DNA from: Lepidodermella squamata
Lineage: Eukaryota > Gastrotricha
Length of the DNA stretch: 64,000 nt
Assembly (NCBI GenBank): GCA_047495785.1
Contig: JBLDXI010000042.1
Location: forward strand, 5,022,001-5,086,000
Reading direction: 5' to 3'
Position numbers and translations under genes: made by a program. Below the pieces are notes generated by a model. That model had not been told where the DNA came from and ran no database searches. It worked only from the letters and a program-made list of their open reading frames with translations. Below, in pieces: positions 48,346-58,000 of this stretch (position 1 is its first letter; every line of letters begins with the position of its first letter).

Positions 48346-49320
48346 CCCGTAATATCACCTTGGATATCAAACTGAAAAAAAGGAATGACTTCAGATTGAA
48401 AGAGCCGAAAGAGCTCCTAGCTTACTGGCTTGAAGAAATTTGCCAGCTCGAAGAAAGTAACACCGAGAGACCACCAGTCACTCGCCTCTGAATTTTTCTT
48501 GTTAAAAAAAGTTTCCGGCGCCCTGTAGAATGCCGCGCCAAGTCCAATCAATGAGCTGCTCGCAGCCCTGCCAAAAAAAGAATTCAAGCTTCTCTCAACG
48601 TGCTATGCCTGTTATCAGAACTCACATGTCTGGAGGGGGTCTCGCCAGGCCAAAATCGCCAATTTTAACAATTCTCTCGTCCGCGCATAAGAAGATGTTA
48701 TGTGGCTTGATGTCACGATGCAGCACGCCGTGGCTGTGGATCGTATCGACTGCTGACACCAACTGGCATGCCCAACCGTGCAAGACCTCTTCGGGTATTA
48801 CCTCGCTGGCTTCTTTTTTTCGTTCGATGTAACCTGCCAAATCACCATTTGAACAATATTCCATGAATAAGCAGTTAATCTCGTTCCCGACTTTCCAATC
48901 GAGCCCCTCAACCGGTTGCTGCAAACATTCTACAAAGCATTTAGCATTTAGCTGTTTTGGGATTGGATCTATTGCTAAAGTATACCTGTGTATGCGTCAA
49001 TGATGGTGACGATGTTTTCATGTTTCAGTTTCCTCATTATTTCGTACTAGAGCAGTGATATCGTTGCTATCATTGATAAGAATAAAGTAATTATTTACCT
49101 CACGATGGTTCATCTTTCTGAGCTTCTCCGCTATTTTCGCACCACTCTTCGCTTTGCTTTCCCTATGAATCTCGTCCAAATTGACAACCTTTACCACGCA
49201 GTCGTCACCAACAAAATCATCATCCGTCCGCTGACATAGCCATGTATAACCGAAACTTCCTTTTCTTAATTCTTTCTTTGCGATGACTTTTGTTGATTTC
49301 GATATGTATGCAGCCGCCAT
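48346..49320 (-). CDS. NEK-like Ser/Thr kinase exons (family copy 1, 5' part)
   Basis: Exons 49320-49099, 49046-48986, 48929-48626, 48567-48426 and 48371-48346 (26 nt). They encode an active-type kinase domain from MAAAYISKST: glycine loop LRKGSFGYTW, lysine CVVKVVNL, EYCSNGDLAGYIERKK hinge, HRDIKPHNIFL, KIGDFGLARPPPDM, AFYRAPETFF and DWWSLGVTFFELANFF. The C-lobe end lies in the exon at 47332-46895. By analogy with copy 2 the 26-nt exon should splice to CCCTTTATGG near 47308, but this is one base out of frame. So the gene may be broken, may use an unseen site, or may now be two genes. Confidence 0.7.
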
Positions 49321-50091
49321 GGCAGGTAAATTACGCGTAGCCCTTTAAAGGTAATATAAATATCTGCTTTTTAAGTAAAAAGGCATAAGTAATAAGTATT
49401 ATTATTTTCGGAAACTTGGCCAATGCTCGGTGACATATACTACAGTCGAGAGTCAAATACATGTGTATATATTGGACATAGGGGAGGAAACTTGAAAAAC
49501 CGAACATATTATGGCCGAGCCGTAGGCGAGGACATTATTTTTGAGGTAATCAAACGCTGATTCGGTCGATTTTTTGCCGCCGGATCTTCGCGTCAAACTG
49601 GCACGCTGCTACGTTGAAGAATCGCACAATTGCTCGTGCAATTTGAACTATCGGCTCGTCAAATCACCCTTACTCGGCGAGTGCATTCGGCTCACGGCAG
49701 TTACAGTTCGCCGGACTGGTCGAATCAAGCTCAATCATGTTATCGATCCCGCTCGAGGAAGCGTGCCGTTGAACCGATTGGAGTCGGGAACGAATGGCAC
49801 GGAATCCAAGACGAATATTGTGGTCATTTCCAGGAGGAATGCTGCGCGATTTTCTCTACTGCTACTCGGATTCCGCGGTGGAGTGCTGGGTTTTATCGAC
49901 ATCGGAGCTGACTGATGCTCGATTTTCACGGAAGTGAGGCCGAATGCTTCTCAATTTTTTGGTATCAGGGATGAATGCTGCCAGATTTTCGAGCCGCGCC
50001 AGCTTTTTCCATGAGATTGTTTGATTTTTAATAGTAAAGCTATTTTGGGTTCTTCGGGTTTTTTGGGTGTCATGAGTTTCATGGGTCTTAA
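49321..50091. other. Upstream region of family copy 1
   Basis: Open frames overlap at 49574-49915 on both strands, but none shows a domain I know; no ATG-led frame with good splice sites. Promoter of the kinase gene is expected just above 49320. Confidence 0.4.
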
Positions 50092-50474
50092 CACTTTAAC
50101 TGCCAAAAATAGGCTGCGAGGTCCGATATTTGGACCTAAATCCTGGGTCAGTCAAAAAGTCCTGTTTTTCGGGTCAACGTGAAATTTAGATTGTTGCGCC
50201 ATAATCTGGGTCCAATAATTAGGTCCAATTCTTGGGTCTGATTTTTGGCTCTAATCCAAAATTTCACTGTTTTTTAACTGCCATTTCAGAGACCTGCTCA
50301 GACTTCATGGCCCCGAGTTCGGTGTCAAAAGAACCGCCGGGTCATGGCCTACATTTTGCCGTCAGGCATTTAGCCCTACGACGCATCGTAGACCCGAAAA
50401 ACAGGACTTTTTGACAGACCCAGGATTTAGGTCCAAATATCGGACCTTGCAGCCTATTTTTGGCAGTTAAAGTG
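50092..50474. mobile_element. piggyBac-like MITE with TTAA duplication
   Basis: 383 bp between TTAA at 50088-50091 and 50475-50478. Inverted ends of about 85 bp begin CACTTTAACTGCCAAAAATA; they also contain TCCGATATTTGGACC and GTCCTGTTTTTCGGGTC. TTAA target sites are the mark of piggyBac. No transposase frame. Confidence 0.75.
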
Positions 50475-50606
50475 TTAACAGGAGTCCAATACTATGTGCT
50501 CCTCCTTAAAAAATTAAGTGTCCAATATGTGAAATTATGTAAACATATAATAACATATAGACCTAACATCTACTTGCCTTAGAGGTTTATATGTTAAATG
50601 AAAGTA

Positions 50607-50809
50607 ATATCGCGCCTTCCGCGCCAGAACAGTGTGCCGGAAATAGAAACGAATGGCGTAATGCATTTGATGCGCAGAAAAAACTGGCGTTCAACATTTT
50701 TTCCAGCTATCAGGCACGCGACAAGGAACTTGGCGAAGATGCAAAAAGTTAGTTTTACGCCATTTGTTTCTATTTCCGGCACACTGTTCTGGCGCGGAAG
50801 GCGCGATAT
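50607..50809. repeat. Foldback element, 55-bp inverted arms
   Basis: Arms ATATCGCGCCTTCCGCGCC... and their inverse at 50756-50809 match over about 55 bp around a 95-bp centre. The same peptide is therefore readable on both strands, which is an artefact of the palindrome and not a gene. Confidence 0.75.
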
Positions 50810-51287
50810 ATGAATATTATGAACTAGAAAAATTCGCTTCTTATAACAAATTCGCGATCTGGACTTATTTCGAATCAGTCGAGCGTGAATATGTTGTATG
50901 CATGGGCCAAGAGTTTTAGCGGGGTTAACGACCAAAACGAGGGTTTTTATAAATCCTGACTCTGTGTGCCTTTCTTATCTTACCTCATTCGAATAGCATC
51001 ACCTATCGGCTTGTCAGCTGCTTGATAAGACCCCGCGGAATGTTGAAGATAAATTGTAAAGCGTCAGCTAGCGTCAAATATTGCTATCTTTTTTCCTTAT
51101 TTTATCGAGCCAATTTATCAGAAATGCAATAGAATAGCACAATATCTTAGTTGTTGCGCGACAGGTAATTGCAGCTTTCTACGCGCGCGCTGCAAAATCA
51201 CAAGAGAACCACAAGTCTGCTAGCCCGAACTGAACAAGTCCAGTATATCATGTGAAGCACGCGCATCGAGAGTTCATTTTTCAATTA

Positions 51288-51461
51288 CAGTAAAACCTGT
51301 TATCTCGAACTCTGTGAAGGGCGAAAATCTGTCATGTCGAACACTTTTCGTAGAACCGTCTATAGTTCACATAAGCTAAATTTCTCTCTCTATGCCGAAA
51401 CTCTCTGTATGTCGAATGCATTTTTCGGAACCGTAGCCTTTCGAGATAACAGGTTTCACTG
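51288..51461. mobile_element. pogo/Tigger-like MITE with TA duplication
   Basis: 174 bp between TA dinucleotides (51286-51287 and 51462-51463), ends CAGTAAAACCTGTTATCTCG and, inverted, CAGTGAAACCTGTTATCTCG. These tips and the TA site are typical of pogo-type Tc1/mariner elements. No coding capacity. Confidence 0.75.
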
Positions 51462-51898
51462 TAGCACCAAATTTCAAAAAAATGCAAATGAAGAAGATAT
51501 GCTAGAAATAACGATGCCTTACAATCGACAGGTGCTTAAAAATATTTACAAGTAAAATAAAATCGCGCCACCATGTTTCATCATGATATTATGTCGCTTT
51601 TTTGAAATCGCAATTCTCTACATTTTTAGAAGCGCCTGAGTTCTGATGATTCTAAGGAATTTTGATGAAATTATACCCCAAATTCACCGAAAATAGCTCG
51701 TAGCTCGTGCCATCAGTACGCGCTTTCGCAATTCGTTAGGTGAAATTCGAATTTAGCGCGCCACTATTTATTCTATTTTCTATTTAATCGATAGGTACAC
51801 TTAGCAAAAAAAGTCCGGTCCCTCCGCCTCCCAATGATAAAAATAAATTATTTAAATAAAATAATATAATTTTTGTGATATATTATTTTATGGGTCAA

Positions 51899-51985
51899 GC
51901 TATTCGTACATAACTATGTACGCGAAAATTGCTATTCGTACATAGTATGTACGCGAAAATTGCTATTCGTACATAGTTTTTCGCG
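51899..51985 (+). repeat. Tandem 31-32 bp repeat, about 2.7 units
   Basis: Units begin GCTATTCGTACATA and end GTACGCGAAAATT, starting at 51899, 51931 and 51962. The same unit occurs once more inside the hairpin at 52257-52360. Confidence 0.7.
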
Positions 51986-52256
51986 ATTTTTAAGCAAGGT
52001 GTGGAAATTCGAAAATTGACGGTAGCATCATGAAATTTTACAGGTAGACGCATCAAAGTGAGAGCTATTTAGTGGCTAAATTTCCTTGGATCATCACCAA
52101 ACGTGTTCTAGTAAGCGTCCCAAAACTGAATCAGATTATACAGCGTTGCGACTCTAGCATAGGGGTTCCATGCGTGATTTTTTGAGGGGTGCTAGACCTG
52201 ATACTCAGCTATGCGCACGCAAAAAATTAGACTAATCGGGTGCAAATTGAGAAAGT

Positions 52257-52360
52257 TATTGATTTTAGAAATTTCATTTTAAGTTATGTACGTAACATAA
52301 CTATGTACGCGAAAATTGCTATTCGTACATAGTTTTAAAATGAAATTTCTAAAATCAATA
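52257..52360. repeat. Hairpin repeat next to kinase relic
   Basis: Inverted arms of about 25 bp (TATTGATTTTAGAAATTTCA on the left, its inverse on the right) enclose TACGTAACATAACTATGTACG and a copy of the 31-bp unit. It cuts off the kinase relic at its right end. Confidence 0.65.
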
Positions 52361-52616
52361 GCTCGCCGAGAAGGTTCTTCAACCAGCAACGACAAAACAA
52401 AACATTTGAACTTCTCTGAATAATGTCGGTCGTTATTGAATTGTTTCGGGTTTCGGTTCATTCCTGAAAATGGTATCGCATAGATTGCGCACACAGTTAG
52501 GCGATTTTAATCAGGAATCCTTTTTTCAGATAGGAACAGAAACGTTGCAACTATGGCAGTTTCGCAAGGACATGACTTACTTGTAGTTGCCCCGTAGTAT
52601 CACCTTAGCTATCGAA
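52358..52616 (-). pseudogene. Relic of the kinase family (C-lobe exon and microexon)
   Basis: On the minus strand the residues HYSEKFKCFVLSLLVEEPS (near 52430) match the exon that ends the first kinase in the family (HYSEEYKCFVLSMLVKD). About 100 bp upstream, 52616-52591 matches the 26-nt microexon but carries an in-frame TAA and has a GC instead of GT donor. No other exons remain: one side is the hairpin, the other is a Ty3/gypsy fragment. Confidence 0.65.
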
Positions 52617-54774
52617 CTGTGACCTGTGTTTAGGCTGTGACCTGGCTTTGTTTTTGTGCCATTTATTTTTCTTTTTGCCTTGATTTTCCATTTCGTGGCG
52701 TTCTGCCTGGATTTTGGACTTTTCGCGATTTTCATTTAATAAAATTCTCAAATCTGGCTTTTCAGCCTGAGCTTTCATTTCATCAGCTCTTTTAGTTTCA
52801 TTAATTTCGTTCAAAAATAACCGTAAATCAGGTAAAGTTTTCTCATAGCTGGGTTTGACCTCGGCTTTGCCTGCCGATTGTTGCTGTGCTGTTGTTGTTG
52901 GAGCGTCGTCCTTTCGCAGTTTGGCACTTGCACTAGTTGGAGGGTCTCCACGATACGGCATCAACCTATCTCGATGAACTTTCTGCGTTTTTCCTTCGCC
53001 GTTAAACAATATGATTTCGTACGTTGTCTCGCCTATCCGGCCTAGCACTGTGTACGGACCTTGCCACTGGCTGGCAATTTTCCGTGAGCAACCAACCGGA
53101 ACGACCTGGCTATGTAGCCATACAAGCTGGCCTCTTTCAAGTGGCTCTGCGTTGGCTTCGAGGTCGTAGCGCTCCTTATACTTGGCTTGCGCTTGGGCAA
53201 TCCTTAATCGCGCTTCATGATAAGCTGTGCGCAATCTTTCGGTAATTAATTTTGCATATTCGCTGTAACTGCCGTAGTCCATTTTTGGCTTTAACGCATC
53301 AAATGGTTCGCGTTTCAATCTGCCGAACATCATGAACGCCGGCGAGTATTGAGTTACCCGATGGTTGGCCCCATTATAGCATGATACCACTCCTGGAAGA
53401 TAGCTACACCACGATCTCTGCGATGTTTTATCGCTCATAACTTTCGATAGAAGAGTTTCCATAATTAGATTTCCGCGTTCCGCGAAACTGTCACCTCTAC
53501 TGTGATAGCTCGTGGTGCGAGTTCGCTTAACATTATAGGCTTTACACAAATCCTGAATGACTTGGCTGTGTAAGTTGGGGCCTTGATCTGAGTGAAGTGT
53601 TTCAGGAGCTCCAAATAAGTCAAAGAATTGCTTCAATTTCTCGGCAATTAGCTCTGACGTAGCATTTGGCAATGGAACTGCGTATAGCCATTTTGTGAAC
53701 GAATCAACAATGGTCAAGATGTGTTTATTCCCCTTGTCGCTGATTGGCAAATCCATTAGGTCCATTGATACGAAAGCTAGTGGTTCAGACGCGGGTAAGC
53801 TCTGCATTGGCGCTTTTTGCTTCTGAACTCGATTCCGTTGGCACGGAATACATTCTTGGACATATTTGGTAATGTCCGATTCATAGCCTGGCCAATAGCA
53901 AGATGTTCTAACTTTGCTAAGTGTCTTGTCTAGGCCAATATGCGCCTGTTGATCATGGAAGATATTTAAGACTTCAGATCGGAGAGACACTGGTTCGCTT
54001 TCTACAATAATCGTCTTCCGACTGAGCTAATTTCAGGTTCTCCTGTGTGATCTTCATCTCTTCGGGCAAAACTAGATAGATTTTGCCACGTGGAGCCTTC
54101 TGGTTATTCTGCTTCCTACGTCTCTTCTTATTCCACTCCTCGACCTTAGGAACTACGTTCTCGCTCTTTTTCTCGGCTGCGGCTACTTTCTGGTCCTTTT
54201 TATCGAACTTCTCATTGAAAAGGATCAACTTGGCGTCCTGCTGTGCTTGTTTAACTGGGTCATCGAAGTAATGAGGTAACCTGGATAAACAATCTGGACC
54301 GGCCAAAAGTCTCCCAGGCTTGTGTATAATTGAGAAGTTGTAGAGCGATGCGTACCGAGCAATTCGCCCTAGCTTACTGAAGGCATCTTTGTGCGTTAGC
54401 AGCGTGGTATTTGCTGCGTGATCCGTTACTAGGTCAAAATCTGTGCCTGGCGGTGTCGTTGGAATTGATAATTCTTTCATTTTCAGATATGGGGAGAAGA
54501 ATTTCAATGCTACGCCTATTCCAATCGCCTCCCGCACGGTTGTAGATTCACCTTTTTCCGCCTTGGTCAAGGGTCGGGAGAAGAACCCAATGACCTTAAT
54601 TTGGGACTTGCCGTTTTTGTCGTGCTGGCGCTGCATGAGGCATGCTCCGATTCCTACGCCGGAAGCGTCCACCTCCAAGATGAAGCGATCCTTCGGATTG
54701 TTGTATGTTGGGTACCCTAGCACCACCGCTGCCACCGCTGCCACCAAATATGCAGACCTTGGTTTTAGATGCAA
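52605..54774 (-). mobile_element. Ty3/gypsy retrotransposon fragment (RNase H and integrase)
   Basis: Two frames on the minus strand. 54774-53974 carries an RNase H domain (RFILEVDASGVGIGACLMQ, VTDHAANTTLL, LPHYFDDP). 53990-52605 carries integrase: the H2C2 zinc region (HIGLDKTLSKVRTSCYWPG ... CIPCQRN), catalytic D (FVSMDLMDLP), D (TLHSDQGPN) and E (FAERGN), then a chromodomain-free tail. Between them a stretch is missing and the frame shifts. Reverse transcriptase, protease, gag and LTRs are not seen, so it is a defective remnant. The last codons of the integrase frame (SQFDS, stop) are not retroviral: they come from the kinase microexon relic. Confidence 0.85.
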
Positions 54775-55007
54775 AAGTCACCCTCGATTTCAACGCAACG
54801 AATAAGATTTTATTTCTAGTACTTTCCCTTATATAGTCTGCGTGTTTACATTCTCACTTCAGTACAATCTTAGTGCATGCATATACAATGTGCTGCTCAG
54901 TGCAAAGTCTGTGAGTCTTTGAGTCTTCGGGTGTGCTGTGGAATTCGTTGAGTTTCAGGGTCTGCAAATGCCTTTTTATTTATCCAATTATTTGAAAGCT
55001 GTTACAC

Positions 55008-58000
55008 TCAACAGAAGGCACTATTCACGTTGCTTCTCCTGGCTAATATTTCCACGATTTCTACGAATCCATTTTTGGCCGCGAGTTGTGAAGGCGTCAA
55101 ACCATCCGCGTTCGTAACATTAACGTTGGCGTTGAATTCCTCTGACAGAACTTTGACCGCTTGCACGTGTCCATTCTGAGCTGCAAGGTGCAAAGCCATC
55201 CAGCCACCTTCCGCAGGGGCATTTACTTCGGCCTTGAACTCCCCGGCTAATGCTCTTATTACGTCTTCGTTGCCTCTCAAGGCAGCGAGATGCAAAGCAG
55301 TTAATCGTAAGAGCATTTTAGCGTCCACTCCGACTTCCTCTTTGTATTTTGTGGCCAGAAGTTTAACAACTCCGACCTGGCCTTCCAGAGATGCGAGATG
55401 CAGCAAGGTCATGCCACGGCTATCCTTCTTTCTTACGTTTGCTCCTGTTTCTGCCAGTGACTTAACAATCTTAACGTGACCGTTTTTGACTGCCGCCCAT
55501 ATTGGTGTCTCATCACTGTTTGTCGCAACATCAATGCTTTCGGGTGAAAATTCGGCCAGTATTTCGACGATACGAAGATTGCTGCTGTTAGCGGCTACGT
55601 AGATGGGAGTTCTACCCAATAGGTCCGTAGCCAAGGGGTCAGCTTTGGACACCTTTAGCAAAAACTGAACAATTTCCTCGTTTTCTTCTTTAGCAGCTAG
55701 AATCAGCGGCGTCATTCCTTCGCTGTTTTTGCAGTTTACTTTTATAGTTGGTTCTTTGGACAATAACAACAATTCGATATTTTCAGTTTTGCGCTCCCTG
55801 ATTAGGCGGAAAAGTAACTGAATAAAAAGATGACAAGTTCACCTTTCATAATCACTGAACAATTCGTCATTACCTTTTCAGCTTGGCTCAGTTCTGGATT
55901 TCCGTCGGCAGCTCTTCCCGCAAGCCGCTCAAGGATTTGACCATCTGATAGAGAGTTATCAGTTGCATTGAGAAAGGCTTGTGGTGGCACGCGCTTCGAG
56001 CTGTTTTTTTCGCGAATCATTCCCATGATCGCGTTTCGAATTTTAAACGAATAACCGCGGGGATTTTCGAAATTTTTCGGTTGATTGCTGCACATGTAAA
56101 AAGTTATTCATAGGACGAGATGTCAAAATCGTAACTTACAATACGATTGCGAAGGTAGAGTCAAACTAAAAATAAACTGTTTTGAAGAACCTTCTACATC
56201 AGGAGCGGAAATTACTCACAGGCAAGTAGTAATTCGCCAACTCGAACAAGGTTACACCTAAAGACCACCAGTCGCTCGCCTTTGAGTGATCGTTCTTCTC
56301 AAAATGTTCTGGGGGCTTGTAGAGATTTGCAATTGGTCGCCTTTCGTCTCTAGGAGAGATTTGTGGCATCAATAAAATTTCGAATCAATCTCACATTTGT
56401 ATGATATAGTACGAGTGTTTCATTTATATCTGAGATTCGTAGCACGAGATGCGGGCATGTTGACGAGGCGGAGCCGAGTCGACATGACCAAATCGAGTGC
56501 GGAGAATCCAGATATGAATGAATTACGAGTGCTATATCGTAAAATATTGCATGAGCATGGGTACTGACTCTATATTTTTTGAGCGAATGCTATATTTTTC
56601 ATCGTTGGTGCTGCGGGTGTGACTTTTTTCATCCGACCAATGTGCTGCTTAAAGTCCAAAGTTGTTAATATTGAGCATAAAACCAATTTTGTTTTCAAAA
56701 AAATATATATCCATAAGGGTTAATCAAACCGAGCGGATCAATGTACCGGCCATTTTAAAAAATGATTCACCGTAATTTAAATATCGCACTCCCTATTATG
56801 TTTGATCTGGCAGGGCCATTCTGATGCCCTGTTTGAACTCGTGCGGTGAAGTGAGGACTTCTGTATTCGGAAAATGGAATGGGGGTCATGGCGAATTTAG
56901 AGCTGATGTTTTCAGATTAAAAAACTGAGTCATCAGCCATTAATCGCAATATTGATTTTGGATGGAGGTAAGACTTTTAGATGCGCTGGCGACCATTTCA
57001 GATTTCAGACATTTCAAGCAGGGCCGGATTAACGCATATGCACAGAGGGCACGTGCCCAGGGGCCGCCAGTCAGAAAGGGCAGCCAGAAAGTGGTGAGAT
57101 GTTCACTCTTACTGAACATTCCCGGAAGATTTTTGGGCCTCTATTAGGTCGTTATGCTTTGCAATTGAGAGCCCCTCCAAGCATCCGGATCAGCCCAATT
57201 TTCATTTTGCTCAAAATTTGCTCGCTTCGCTCGCTAGTCGTCAACTGTTATACAGTTTATTTCATCATTACTACCCCTATTCAATTCATTTTCACCAAGC
57301 GTAAAAATCAATGAGAGCTGAACCCTCTAGCCTCAATGTTTTCCGAGTCAACTTTATCAGAATGAAACAGGAAAAGCAAGGATTTTTCTACATGAGAGTC
57401 TCAGGAATACTGTTGGAAAATTTCTCGCTTCGCTCGTGGTAAGGTGACAATATTGCCAAGTTGCAGATATTTTGTTAGAAAATCGAAAGCAACATCACAA
57501 CATCAACTCCAGCTATGTGAGCAATGTTAGGCGGCTTGTAGCAACAAAATACCAAAGCAAAATTAAATTATAAAAGGAATTTTTGCTTTTGAATCTCTAT
57601 TCCATCAGGAAATTGAGAAAAGTAACTTTAATCATGGTTTCAGGTATGAAAACCTTATAGTTTTAGCGAAAAAATATGAAGAGTAGGGCCGCCAACCAGA
57701 AAGTGCCCAGGGGCCACCCGAATGTTAATCCGGCCCTGATTTCAAGTAGACCATACCTTTCATAAATGTTGGCCAATCCGAAACCTCCGAGCTTGAAAGA
57801 GGCGCCGCCATTGAGAAATATATTCTTGGGTTCTATCGCACGATGAAGGATTTCGTTTTCGTGCAGCATTGCCACAGCCGAAGCTAGCTGTCGGGACCAG
57901 TCCATCAACAAACTCTCGGCAATGGGCGCGGTCAATTTCTTCATGAAATCATATAAATTCCCATCACGGCAATATTCCATCACAAGATGGTAAGCGCCAG

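Noticed and set aside
50594-50935. Protein frames readable on both strands
   Set aside because: Caused by the inverted arms of the foldback at 50607-50809.
51334-51555. 73-codon frame with an ATG
   Set aside because: Lies mostly in the pogo-like MITE and has no protein features.
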